DNA of 13,416 nt from Anaerozeibacter quisquiliarum (GCA_051162045.1 JBISDI010000059.1), one strand, 5' to 3'; shown: positions 1 through 6,324, counted from the first letter of the stretch. The notes: generated by a model not told the origin, from the letters alone. Numbers and translations: made by a program.

Positions 1-97
1 TTTCGTCATCAGATGGTAGGGGGCAATTGGACTAGGTTCTTTCATGGGCTACCGACCGGGAGATCGCCATCCTGCCGGGATCTGGTCATAATAAACA

Positions 98-191
98 GGG
101 GCAACTGGGGCAGTGAAATACATTACCCTCTAATCTCACTCTATAGGGGTAATATACCTAGATGCCACATCCGCCCCGCCCACTTCAGCGT
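98..191. repeat. 94-bp direct repeat, copy A
   Basis: This copy begins GGGGCAACTGGGGCAGTGAA and ends CCCACTTCAGCGT. It matches copy B (239-332) over the same 94 bp with only scattered substitutions and no indels; the two start 141 bp apart. Inside is a short inverted repeat (ATTACC near the centre, GGTAAT about 20 bp later). A fragment of the repeat start, GGGGCAATTGG, also occurs at 20-30. The copies lie directly downstream of a P4-type helicase-primase gene, so an origin or iteron role is possible but not shown. Confidence 0.9.
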
Positions 192-238
192 TGCTGGCGA
201 GTATCCCACTTGCCGACCTTCGCCTGGAGAATCAGGTG

Positions 239-332
239 GGGGCAACAGGGGCAGTGAAATACATTACTCTCTAATCTCTCTCTATAGGGGTAATATATTT
301 TGGTGCCACATCCGCCCCACCCACTTCAGCGT
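239..332. repeat. 94-bp direct repeat, copy B
   Basis: This is the second copy of the 98-191 repeat, with identical length and order of blocks. Its right end (CACTTCAGCGT) overlaps the last codons of the minus-strand helicase-primase and supplies its TGA stop (complement of 326-328). The repeat therefore fused precisely to the gene end, or the gene end is part of the repeat. Confidence 0.9.
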
Positions 333-1897
333 AAACTGACGGGTGTTTCATCCCGGATGCGGTAGCCAACCAGCACGGTGGTCTTTTCGCAACCCGGAGC
401 GGGCCGCCTACGTTCTACCTGAGCATATCCCTCCAGCAACGCGCGAAAGTTGCGCACGTTTTCCGCTCGGAACCCGTTTTCTTCGCACCAATGCTGGTAG
501 ACGCCGTACACGGAGCTGGTCCGCTCCATGCCCTGCGGCGCGGGGACGAGCGCATCTTCCATGAAAAGCGCCATCTTGTCGCTGTCATGCTGATAGGCTT
601 CGGTGGCCGATTGCACTGCCTGGGGCGGCGTAAAGCCTTCATCCTCCAGCATGTGCAGACCATCCACGCACCAGTTTAGGATGCCGCTGAGGTTCTCAGG
701 GTGGGCGAAGAACGCCTTGAGCCCTTTGTCCTGCTCGTGCTCATCAAAGTGCCGCTCGAAGGGGATCGTCTTGATCCGGCCCGAGGAGAACAGCGTCAGG
801 TCGGTGATCTGCGGCAGGTAGTTTGTGTTGATGAACATCTTGAATTGGGGTCGGAACTCAAAGCTGTTTTCATGAAGGAATCGGGCGGTGATGGTGTCGT
901 TGCCAGTGAGCGACTTCACCAGTGCGGCGGACAACGTCAGCTTCTTGTCGGGCTCGGAGATGTTCACGAACCGCGAGCCGTTCAGGCGGGCGATGTCCTC
1001 GGTGGGGGCATTGCTGCTCTGCTGGAATTTCATCCCGATCGTCTCCGGCCGGGCGGTCTTGCCATAGTCGCCCATGAGCCGCAGAAAAGTTTCCATCGCC
1101 GTGCCCTTGCCATTTCGGGTGGTCGCGCCGTAGAGGATGAACAGGCATTCGTAGCGGGTGCTGCCAGTCAGAGCGTAGCCGAACGCCTTCTGCAGGTAGC
1201 GCGCCTTCTCATTGTCGAGGGTGGGCCGCTGAACCGGATCTTCTTGCATCAGGTCTTGTTGGGGATGTAAGCCGGTATGCATGACTTCTGCAATGAAGGA
1301 TTCCCATCGGCGGCACCGGGCTCCCGGCTCATACTGGACGCCGCTGATCATGGTCAGAAGGTCTTCCGGTCGGTGTTCCCGGAAACTGCCATCCCGCAGG
1401 TTCAGCGTGCCATTGAGGCAATTGAATAGGAACGGGTCGCGGTCGAAATCGGCCATCTGCAGACAGAAGACGCTGGAGGCATCCTTAAGGATGGTCTCCC
1501 GTATGCCGCGGTTTTGCCATCGGGTGGCCCGCTTCAGAAACATCTCCCGCAGAGAGCCGTCCATGATTTCGGCTGACAGCAGGATCAGAAGCAGCGCCAG
1601 CTCCTTGCATTTCTCCATGGTCATTAGGCCGCCGACATCCGCGCGCCATGCCGCGCCATCATACACGTACCAGCACTTCCGCTCGCTGACGAAGCGCGCT
1701 GTATCCTTATAGAAGTCGGCGAACAGGTATCCATTGCCGATGTCGCTGCCGGGATAGCGTTCGTTCTGGCAGGGCTTCATGGACCGCAGCCGAGCCATCA
1801 GCGGCGCCTTTTCGGGCGATACACCCAGCGCCAGATCACGTGCGTAACTGTCTTCAGCCAGCAGCTTTTCCAGCTCAGCCAGCTCGTTTGGATTCAT
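326..1897 (-). CDS. P4/D5-family phage or plasmid helicase-primase (SF3 helicase)
   Basis: This 523-residue protein is likely the replicative helicase of a phage or plasmid-like element. Residues about 60-220 resemble the D5-type N-terminal region that precedes SF3 helicases. The SF3 core has a Walker A loop GATTRNGKGT at 257-266 (Lys264), then NISEPDKK with SLTGNDTITARF, and the sensor-type FINTNYLP (Asn357). A probable winged-helix tail follows at about 450-515. I see no TOPRIM or archaeo-eukaryotic primase catalytic domain, so it is probably the helicase half of a split primase-helicase. The ATG at 1897 has AGGAGGAA just upstream and overlaps the end of the CHC2 gene by 23 bp in another frame, which suggests translational coupling. 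The stop lies in a 94-bp repeat. The family call is secure; the autonomous replication role is inferred. Confidence 0.9.
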   Translation of the reverse strand: MNPNELAELEKLLAEDSYARDLALGVSPEKAPLMARLRSMKPCQNERYPGSDIGNGYLFADFYKDTARFVSERKCWYVYDGAAWRADVGGLMTMEKCKELALLLILLSAEIMDGSLREMFLKRATRWQNRGIRETILKDASSVFCLQMADFDRDPFLFNCLNGTLNLRDGSFREHRPEDLLTMISGVQYEPGARCRRWESFIAEVMHTGLHPQQDLMQEDPVQRPTLDNEKARYLQKAFGYALTGSTRYECLFILYGATTRNGKGTAMETFLRLMGDYGKTARPETIGMKFQQSSNAPTEDIARLNGSRFVNISEPDKKLTLSAALVKSLTGNDTITARFLHENSFEFRPQFKMFINTNYLPQITDLTLFSSGRIKTIPFERHFDEHEQDKGLKAFFAHPENLSGILNWCVDGLHMLEDEGFTPPQAVQSATEAYQHDSDKMALFMEDALVPAPQGMERTSSVYGVYQHWCEENGFRAENVRNFRALLEGYAQVERRRPAPGCEKTTVLVGYRIRDETPVSLR

Positions 1898-2501
1898 ACG
1901 ATTCCTCCTGTTTCGATTTCATTTCCTCCAGTAGATCGGAAAGGGACATGGCATCCAGCCTCGCAATCTCATCCTGCGCTCTGGCGCGGATGGTCAACGC
2001 GTCCAGCCAGCGCTTGTCATCCCAGACAGCGTCTTGGGGTGCATCGCGGGCAGCGTATTCATGTTCGATGTTGTCCATCTGCCGGGTGGCGTCGCGCTTT
2101 TGGACAAGCAGCGTGTCAATGCGTCCTTCTCGCCATGCTGTCAGCGTGCTGGCCAGCTTCCGGGCGTCCATCCTAGGAACGGTAAGGGGAGGCGCGGCGT
2201 TTTTTCGCTGGGTGCGGCTCGGCGCATCGTACGTCATGCCGAAGTCGCTGCAGATTTGCTTTGCGGCCTCCAGCGGGGAAAGATGCAGCGCCTGCTGATA
2301 CAAGCGGATGCTGTCGCCATGTTCATGGCAGCCGAAACAATAGAAGCCTCCGTTGCCGCTGTAAAGGCACATGGAAGGCGTTCTCTCCGTATGGAATAGG
2401 CAGCATGTGTAGGCTTTGCTGCCGCAGTGTTTTAGAGGGAGACGCAGTTGCGTGGCCGCATCCACACAGTTTATCTGCCGGGCGGCTTCAAAGACATTCA
2501 T
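1875..2501 (-). CDS. CHC2 zinc-finger protein (DnaG-type zinc-binding domain)
   Basis: This 208-residue protein has a DnaG-like CHC2 zinc finger near its N-terminus. The ligands are Cys34, His37, Cys55 and Cys58, in the order C-LF-H, a GGFYCFGC turn, then HEHGDSIRLY, which is typical of the family. In primases this domain reads the template start site. The rest (about 90-208) is charged and partly helical, with no TOPRIM catalytic motifs, so the protein probably cannot make primers alone. It precedes and overlaps the SF3 helicase gene and likely acts with it. The ATG at 2501 follows AAAGGAG. It lies downstream of a terminator-shaped hairpin (2531-2563) with little room for its own promoter, so its expression may depend on read-through. 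Confidence 0.88.
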   Translation of the reverse strand: MNVFEAARQINCVDAATQLRLPLKHCGSKAYTCCLFHTERTPSMCLYSGNGGFYCFGCHEHGDSIRLYQQALHLSPLEAAKQICSDFGMTYDAPSRTQRKNAAPPLTVPRMDARKLASTLTAWREGRIDTLLVQKRDATRQMDNIEHEYAARDAPQDAVWDDKRWLDALTIRARAQDEIARLDAMSLSDLLEEMKSKQEESYESKRAG

Positions 2502-2530
2502 GACGTTCTCCTTTCATTAATAAATGAGCA

Positions 2531-2563
2531 TTAAAAAGCAGCGCCCCAACGGGTACGCTGCTT
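2531..2563 (-). terminator. Intrinsic terminator or attenuator between regulator and CHC2 gene
   Basis: On the minus strand a perfect 8-bp stem (AAGCAGCG at 2563-2556, pairing with 2543-2536) encloses a loop with a possible inner CCC/GGG pairing. It is followed at once by a run of T (complement of 2533-2537). This is a classic intrinsic terminator shape between the end of the regulator gene and the CHC2 start. Confidence 0.75.
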
Positions 2564-2568
2564 GCTCG

Positions 2569-3024
2569 TCATGCACCATCTTCGATTGCCTGAATCCACC
2601 GCTCGCACCATGCGGATGCGCTTTGACTCCTTGCGCGCTCAACGGCCCGGCGTAGGCCCTTCGCGGTGTATCGTCCGCCAAGCTGCTTGTTGACCTCCTC
2701 CCATGACAACCCTCCGACGATCCTCCAGTAAAGAGCCTGCATGAGATCTGGGTATTTACTGCCCTTGGCCATTAGGACGATCTGCGCTTTATTCTTCTCC
2801 AGTTCCTCCTCCGCGCACTTGGCGTCCAGCTCGTAGTCGTATGCGGCCATGGCGCGGTTTGCCGTGGGATCGCTGTGTCCGCCCTTGCCGCGAATGGTAT
2901 GCTGCAAATTCGAAGTACTGCACTCGCTCTTCATGCGGTTGTGCCCCAGCCGCTCCCGCGCCCAGCGCGCCCGGTCTAGTGCTTTCCTTGTTTCCAGCAA
3001 CAGCTCCAAGTAATCCAGGTCCAT
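2569..3024 (-). CDS. Small phage-type regulator with sigma-region-4-like HTH (ArpU/DUF1492-like)
   Basis: This is a 151-residue protein starting MDLDYLELLL. Its N-terminal half is charged and helical. Residues about 91-133 (YPDLMQALYW, LSWEEVNKQL, YTAKGLRRAV) resemble the sigma-70 region-4 helix-turn-helix found in phage late-gene activators such as ArpU or DUF1492-type proteins. The open frame extends upstream to 3156, but that stretch contains a terminator hairpin and the promoter -10. I therefore place the start at the ATG at 3024, which has GGGAGG six bases upstream; the ATG at 3030 overlaps that site. It is the first gene of the minus-strand replication module and may regulate it or late genes. 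The HTH is clear in outline; the named family is a guess from memory. Confidence 0.72.
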   Translation of the reverse strand: MDLDYLELLLETRKALDRARWARERLGHNRMKSECSTSNLQHTIRGKGGHSDPTANRAMAAYDYELDAKCAEEELEKNKAQIVLMAKGSKYPDLMQALYWRIVGGLSWEEVNKQLGGRYTAKGLRRAVERARSQSASAWCERWIQAIEDGA

Positions 3025-3051
3025 GACCATCCTCCCATCTGCTTGACTACC

Positions 3052-3114
3052 CGATAAAACAAAAGAGGGCATCCGGCCTGGACAGTGGCGACGCCACTTG
3101 GCCTGATGTCCTCT
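3052..3114 (-). terminator. Leader terminator or attenuator hairpin upstream of the regulator gene
   Basis: On the minus strand an outer stem pairs 3114-3100 with 3078-3064 (about 15 bp with one mismatch and one G-U), enclosing an inner stem AGTGGCG/CGCCACT (3098-3092 with 3090-3084). The descending arm is followed by TTTTGTTTT (complement of 3055-3063). It sits between the predicted start site (about 3140) and the regulator ATG (3024), so it would attenuate the whole operon. A small TGGTG/CACCA stem (3121-3137) precedes it in the leader. Confidence 0.7.
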
Positions 3115-3146
3115 CGTGAATGGTGCTCTGGTCACCACCCTCATGT

Positions 3147-3175
3147 AGTATAACACGGATCATGCAAATTAAAAA
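3147..3175 (-). promoter_or_regulatory. Predicted extended -10 promoter for the minus-strand replication operon
   Basis: Read on the minus strand, TGTTATACT is an extended -10 (TGN plus TATACT; complement of 3147-3155). A weak -35, TTTTTA, lies 17 bp upstream (complement of 3170-3175). Transcription would begin near 3140. This rules out translation from the longer open frame that begins at 3156. Confidence 0.55.
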
Positions 3176-3190
3176 CCAAACGGGAAATTC

Positions 3191-3210
3191 CATTCGGTTA
3201 CACATTCGGT
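3191..3210. repeat. Tandem CATTCGGT pair between divergent promoters
   Basis: CATTCGGT occurs at 3191-3198 and again at 3203-3210, a 12-bp period, roughly midway between the divergent predicted promoters. It could be an operator, but with only two short copies chance is possible. Confidence 0.35.
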
Positions 3211-3244
3211 ATCACTCTAGATTCTTCATTGCTCCAGAAAATCA

Positions 3245-3273
3245 TTGCGAGGAGGCCGGGTTTGCGGTAGAAT
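3245..3273 (+). promoter_or_regulatory. Predicted promoter for the zinc-ribbon gene
   Basis: TTGCGA (3245-3250) and TAGAAT (3268-3273) are separated by exactly 17 bp, a reasonable housekeeping-sigma promoter. The predicted start site near 3280 leaves a leader of about 45 bases before the TTG start of the downstream gene. Confidence 0.5.
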
Positions 3274-3327
3274 ACACCAAATGGAATCATACTGTCGGTA
3301 TCGGCATGGTGTGAAGGCGGTGTTTGC

Positions 3328-4404
3328 TTGCCCAACCGTAAGAAAACTGATGATCTGCTCGGTTTGGAATGGAGCAGCTCGACCAAGAGCGGCCTTGGAA
3401 CCTTTCAATCCGTCAGCGTTGGTGGCATGGGGAACATCCGGCAGAAGGCCATCCGCTTTCCTTACTATGAAATGGAAAGTCGGGAAGACGGGCTCTGTTT
3501 AATTCCTTGTCTTGATACGGATGACTTTTCTGCGTGGGAAAATGATTCGCCGCTAACCGGCCAGGAGCTTCTGGCGGGACTGATGAACCTATATGAGGCC
3601 ATCAATAAGCCGGGCGTCAGCGACAAGCCCTATACGGAGCTCATTGCGCAGTGGTGCAGTGAGAACATCCATCCCTACAATCATAAAGATATCTTGGCTG
3701 AAGTCGAAACGGTGAATTTATCCCAAGCACCAACCAATGAAAAGGAAGCCGATCCTGCGGACGTGATGGAGAAGCTTCTTCGTTCGGTGGAAGATAAAAG
3801 ACCGCTTGTAACGCCCGAGCGAACGCATCAGATCACGCAGGAAAGAATTTCGCGCACGGCAGCCTTCCGTGTTGATGACTTTCTGCACGACCTCCATGCC
3901 ATTTGTAGCGCCATGGGCTGTTATCTGGCCATCGACGCCATTGAAAGAGACGACGACAGCGTCGCACGTTCCTTATATTATGATGGGAAGCTGTTTGACA
4001 CTCCGTCGTTCTTTGAGCATTTTCGCGCGCCGGAGGGGAAACCCGGTATGCGCATATGGTTGGATTCCAGCGTCATGTTTGGCTATGTCGGGATGTTCCC
4101 CCCGCTTCAGATGAAACTGGAGTATGAGCAGAATCAGGGCAAACTGGCGTTGAAGCCGTTTGTCAATTCCATCTTCGACGTTTGCTGGTACACGCTCAGC
4201 TGCATGTCCGGCTTGACGGGCGGCGAGGAGCTCGCACGCGGAAGCCGTCATTTTATCCGCTGTGAGTGTTGCCATCAGCTGATTACGGCCTACGGGCAGC
4301 AGCGCTATTGTCAGCACCCGTCCTGCCAGGCTTACCGGAATGCACGCAAGATTGAGAACTACCGGAAGAAGCATGCGAAAGAGCCGAGTAAAGGAAAGGA
4401 ATGA
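3328..4404 (+). CDS. Hypothetical protein with C-terminal zinc ribbon (DUF6076-like)
   Basis: This 358-residue protein has no enzymatic motif I can recognise. The C-terminus carries four cysteines, Cys312, Cys315, Cys328 and Cys333 (C-x2-C, then C-x4-C), followed by a basic stretch QAYRNARKIENYRKKH. This resembles the CGNR-type or DUF6076 zinc ribbon seen in clostridial proteins of unknown role, so nucleic-acid binding is plausible. The middle (about 185-300) looks globular, with no signal peptide or membrane segment. I use the TTG at 3328 because AAGGCGG lies at proper distance upstream and the first in-frame ATG (3427) has no ribosome site. It is divergent from the replication operon and ends at the edge of the palindrome-rich region, with no ordinary terminator. 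The DUF name is from memory and uncertain. Confidence 0.72.
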   Translation: MPNRKKTDDLLGLEWSSSTKSGLGTFQSVSVGGMGNIRQKAIRFPYYEMESREDGLCLIPCLDTDDFSAWENDSPLTGQELLAGLMNLYEAINKPGVSDKPYTELIAQWCSENIHPYNHKDILAEVETVNLSQAPTNEKEADPADVMEKLLRSVEDKRPLVTPERTHQITQERISRTAAFRVDDFLHDLHAICSAMGCYLAIDAIERDDDSVARSLYYDGKLFDTPSFFEHFRAPEGKPGMRIWLDSSVMFGYVGMFPPLQMKLEYEQNQGKLALKPFVNSIFDVCWYTLSCMSGLTGGEELARGSRHFIRCECCHQLITAYGQQRYCQHPSCQAYRNARKIENYRKKHAKEPSKGKE

Positions 4405-4429
4405 TCTCAGCGTTCGCCCGGCGTCATTT

Positions 4430-4453
4430 TGTTGATCAGAATTCTGATCAACA
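4430..4453. repeat. 24-bp perfect palindrome, CAGAATTCTG centre
   Basis: The arms are TGTTGAT and ATCAACA around CAGAATTCTG. It is preceded by CCCGGCGTCATTT, the same lead-in as the palindrome at 4996, and marks the start of the first unit. Confidence 0.95.
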
Positions 4454-4623
4454 GAGTCGTCGCAGGATCTCCATAAACCCCGGCAAGATGTGCTTACTGG
4501 ATTTGCCTTTCAATTTCCTTAATCGAATCGCCAAGCACAGCCCTGTTGCTCATATGGCGTTGTGGTATTACGCTTTGAAGCCCTATGCTCATCCGACCGA
4601 GGTCAGATTCTCGCCTTGGGTCC

Positions 4624-4711
4624 AGGCTATCGTCTCTGATGATAGCTGTAGACTAGATTTGCTTCTGGCCGAGTACCTTGACGGCTAGGAGGCTTCGAAA
4701 CGCAAGGGTTT
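4624..4711. repeat. Direct repeat block, unit 1 copy
   Basis: This block aligns with 5307-5394 at an offset of about 684. The best-conserved part is TTGACGGCTAGGAG (4678-4691) followed by GAAACGCAA. It contains a small stem GCTATC/GATAGC (4626-4631 with 4641-4646). Confidence 0.85.
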
Positions 4712-4748
4712 TCTTTTCAGCCCCCTATGATTGCCCGTAAAACTTTCT

Positions 4749-4781
4749 ACAACTTTCCGCAGAATTCTGCTGGAAAGTTGT
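4749..4781. repeat. Near-perfect palindrome, CAGAATTCTG centre
   Basis: The arms ACAACTTTCC (4749-4758) and GGAAAGTTGT (4772-4781) flank the centre at 4760-4769, with one extra base on the right side. It is followed by TTGTGAACGACAAGTGCG, shared with the element at 5483. Confidence 0.93.
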
Positions 4782-4800
4782 GAACGACAAGTGCGTAATC
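4778..4800. repeat. Direct repeat TTGTGAAYGACWAGYGCGTA, unit 1 copy
   Basis: This matches 5483-5505 with three substitutions in 23 bp. Read on the minus strand, both copies translate as DYALV(V/I)HN with mostly silent differences, which is the main hint of an ancestral coding repeat. Confidence 0.85.
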
Positions 4801-4802
4801 CA

Positions 4803-4820
4803 GAGCAATTTTGTTTGCTC
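4803..4820. repeat. Small inverted repeat GAGCAA/TTGCTC
   Basis: A 6-bp stem with a 6-base T-rich loop. It belongs to neither conserved-centre family. Confidence 0.7.
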
Positions 4821-4838
4821 CTTGTGCCGCAGTAAGAA

Positions 4839-4854
4839 GTGCTCGTGCGAGCAC
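4839..4854. repeat. Inverted repeat, TCGNNCGA centre
   Basis: The arms GTGCTCG and CGAGCAC are perfect around a 2-base centre TG. It is followed within a few bases by CTTCATTGAG, which also recurs at 5518. Confidence 0.9.
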
Positions 4855-4894
4855 ATCTTCATTGAGCCAACCTTGATCGCCCACATCATGCGTT

Positions 4895-4926
4895 TCCCGC
4901 CTGTGCAAAATTTTGCACAGGCGGGA
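4895..4926. repeat. 32-bp perfect palindrome, CAAAATTTTG centre
   Basis: The arms TCCCGCCTGTG and CACAGGCGGGA flank CAAAATTTTG, a variant of the CAGAATTCTG centre with a compensating pair of changes. It resembles the palindrome at 5830 in position and lead-in (CGTTTCCC versus CGTTCCC). Confidence 0.95.
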
Positions 4927-4995
4927 GCAGTAGATGGCTTCGTAGGTAGCACCGGTGAGCTTTCCCAATATTTCAGCGTCCACCTCCCGGCGTCA

Positions 4996-5025
4996 TTTTG
5001 TTCCGCAGAATTCTGCGGAACAAAA
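4996..5025. repeat. 30-bp perfect palindrome, CAGAATTCTG centre
   Basis: The arms TTTTGTTCCG and CGGAACAAAA are perfect, with A/T runs at both ends so that it could terminate transcription in either direction. Its lead-in CCCGGCGTCATTTTGTT repeats that at 4417 and marks the start of the second unit. Confidence 0.95.
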
Positions 5026-5197
5026 CTGTCATATACGGGTTTTCGAAGCTGCCGTTCTTATGTCTGCAACTCGAGGAGCGGCTCAATTTCATCACCAGTT
5101 CCCGCGTTGGAATGATTTCAGGTTCCGCCGCCCAGCCGGTTCGAAATGGCCCCAATGACACGCCACTTTTCAGGATCATTCTCAATCTATCCACCCT

Positions 5198-5213
5198 CCC
5201 CTCGCACGAGGGG
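5198..5213. repeat. Inverted repeat, TCGNNCGA centre
   Basis: The arms CCCCTCG and CGAGGGG flank CA. The pairing can extend a few imperfect bases outward (CCT/AAGG). Confidence 0.9.
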
Positions 5214-5280
5214 AAGGTCGTCGACGTTTTTGGCAGAAAGGACCCTCTGGTTCTTGGTTTTTCACTTTTGCTTTCATTCC

Positions 5281-5314
5281 GATAGCTATGAGGTCGGGCG
5301 ACCTCAAAGCTATC
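5281..5314. repeat. 34-bp inverted repeat, TCGNNCGA centre
   Basis: Sixteen-base arms from GATAGCTATGAGGTCG to CGACCTCAAAGCTATC flank GG, with one mismatch. It is preceded by GCTTTCATTCC, similar to the sequence before the hairpins at 6159 and 6301. Confidence 0.93.
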
Positions 5315-5394
5315 AACTCTAGGTGAAAGCTGTTGGGCAAAATCTGCTCCCGGCTGAGCGATTTGACGGCTAGGAGCCTTTGAAACGCAATGGC
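5307..5394. repeat. Direct repeat block, unit 2 copy
   Basis: This is the partner of 4624-4711. TTGACGGCTAGGAG (5363-5376) is identical; the rest diverges by substitutions and small indels, consistent with an old tandem duplication. Confidence 0.85.
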
Positions 5395-5398
5395 TTAT

Positions 5399-5430
5399 AA
5401 TACCCTGTGGTCGCCCGACCACAGGGTATT
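5399..5430. repeat. 32-bp perfect inverted repeat, TCGNNCGA centre
   Basis: The arms AATACCCTGTGGTCG and CGACCACAGGGTATT are perfect around CC. The equivalent place in unit 1 (about 4712-4745) lacks a comparable hairpin, which partly explains its shorter length. Confidence 0.95.
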
Positions 5431-5460
5431 GTTTCTGGATTCACATTCTAAAACTCTTTT

Positions 5461-5484
5461 CAACTCAGAATTCTGCCGAATGTT
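5461..5484. repeat. Damaged palindrome, CAGAATTCTG centre
   Basis: The centre (5466-5475) and right arm CCGAATGTTG are intact, but the left arm is reduced to CAACT. This looks like a deletion in one arm of a formerly complete palindrome. It is followed by the shared TTGTGAATGACTAG block. Confidence 0.8.
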
Positions 5485-5505
5485 GTGAATGACTAGCGCG
5501 TAATC
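5483..5505. repeat. Direct repeat TTGTGAAYGACWAGYGCGTA, unit 2 copy
   Basis: This is the partner of 4778-4800, offset 705 bp. CTTCATTGAG follows at 5518-5527 as it does at 4857-4866 in unit 1. Confidence 0.85.
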
Positions 5506-5515
5506 AAACGGAAGT

Positions 5516-5553
5516 GCCTTCATTGAGACACCGCAGATCCTCCGATGAAAGGC
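5516..5553. repeat. Long-loop inverted repeat GCCTTCAT/ATGAAAGGC
   Basis: An 8-bp stem with one bulged A and a loop of about 21 bases, overlapping the shared CTTCATTGAG. The stretch from here to 5829 is the part of unit 2 with the fewest clear palindromes, and I find no gene in it. Confidence 0.6.
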
Positions 5554-5829
5554 TATGCTGGTGCGTATAGTGTCTTTAACGTCGGCGCCCCGGAGGTCCG
5601 TGAGGGATGGTGAAGACGGGGGTTTCCTGCCCAAGTTGGTCGCAGGCCTTACTCCGTCGGCGTGCTCCCGGTGTATCACGTCGGTATACGCCTTGTTGAT
5701 GGACTCTCGTTACGGCGAAGCCTTTGCTTGGGTTCATCGTCAGCGGCCTCAGACAACTTCTTGACCTTTTATATTGTCGTGAAAGACGCCTACCCTTTTA
5801 CCGAGCTTATCTCAGGTTGTCCTGACGTT

Positions 5830-5861
5830 CCCAGCTTGTGCAGAATTCTGCACAAGCTGGG
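5830..5861. repeat. 32-bp perfect palindrome, CAGAATTCTG centre
   Basis: The 11-base arms CCCAGCTTGTG and CACAAGCTGGG flank the conserved centre without mismatch. Confidence 0.95.
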
Positions 5862-5979
5862 GTTCATCACACCCGTGGGATGTTGCCTGCCGCCATCAAG
5901 CTTGTGCTCAAAGTCGCGGCTCGAAATTCAATAAGTATTTTCTACCCGGTAAGAATGCGGTTCTCATCTTTGTTAGGTA

Positions 5980-6003
5980 CATTTTGTGACGCAGAATTTT
6001 TGC
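5980..6003. repeat. Degenerate copy of the CATTTTG/CAGAATTCTG element
   Basis: CATTTTGTGACGCAGAATTT followed by TTGC matches the element at 4995 closely on the left, but the right arm has decayed (TTTTTGC instead of TTCTGC). It marks the start of the third unit. Confidence 0.75.
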
Positions 6004-6058
6004 TTAACAGAATTGTTATTGGCGGGTCCTGAACCATGTAGCTCACACTTGCCATCGA

Positions 6059-6086
6059 AAGGTTGGGGTCGATAGTCCCCAACCTT
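6059..6086. repeat. Inverted repeat AAGGTTGGGG/CCCCAACCTT
   Basis: Perfect 10-bp arms with an 8-base centre TCGATAGT, apparently an eroded TCGNNCGA centre. It has the position in unit 3 that 5198 has in unit 2. Confidence 0.92.
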
Positions 6087-6158
6087 AAGGAACGCTTACG
6101 GCTATAGTTTTCCCGAACGAAGTTGCAGGATATTTGTTCCGGTTGGCTTTCATCCCCC

Positions 6159-6190
6159 ATAGCTTGGTGGTCGTCCGATCACCAAGCTAT
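6159..6190. repeat. 32-bp inverted repeat, TCGNNCGA centre
   Basis: The arms ATAGCTTGGTGGTCG and CGATCACCAAGCTAT flank TC with one mismatch (G-U if RNA). It is preceded by GGCTTTCATCCCCC. Confidence 0.93.
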
Positions 6191-6308
6191 AGTCTCTGGG
6201 GTCGCCCTTTACTGGCGACAGATCCATCTGGAAGCCAACATATGCCGATCTTTTCGCCAACGGTGTCTCGGGAATTTGGTTTCGGTTTGCTTTTATCCAC
6301 ATAGCTAT

Positions 6309-6324
6309 GAGTGCGTGCACGCTC
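6309..6324. repeat. Imperfect inverted repeat in third unit
   Basis: GAGTGCG and CACGCTC pair imperfectly around TG (one T-G and one C-A). The upstream ATAGCTAT and GCTTTTATCCAC resemble the lead-in at 5281 and 6159, so this is probably a decayed member of the TCGNNCGA group. Confidence 0.6.

Noticed and set aside
701..1270. A 189-codon plus-strand frame opposite the helicase-primase
   Set aside because: It is the complement of a well-supported SF3 helicase with no recognisable domain; it is a shadow frame.
3100..3130. CCTGATGTCC resembling a hammerhead ribozyme core
   Set aside because: The invariant CUGANGA is not matched (U in place of the last A), no GAAA follows in place, and the minus-strand terminator explains the structure better.
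2569..3156. Longer 195-codon version of the regulator gene
   Set aside because: The extra codons are the leader hairpin and part of the promoter -10. The ATG at 3024 has a proper ribosome site.
4401..4688. A 95-codon plus-strand frame whose ATG overlaps the zinc-ribbon gene stop, with GGAAAGGA upstream
   Set aside because: The overlap and ribosome site look tempting, but the frame runs through a perfect palindrome and repeat blocks. Its RRHFV-QNS motif recurs near 4980 only because the DNA is repeated.
5128..5160. GGTTCGAAA resembling a tRNA T-loop
   Set aside because: The flanking bases do not form a five-pair T stem, and no acceptor, D or anticodon arm fits.
4973..5422. A 149-codon minus-strand open frame across unit 2
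   Set aside because: It spans four palindromes and three of them translate into arm-dependent sequence. There is no convincing ribosome site and no recognisable domain. It is kept only as a rival hypothesis for the array.
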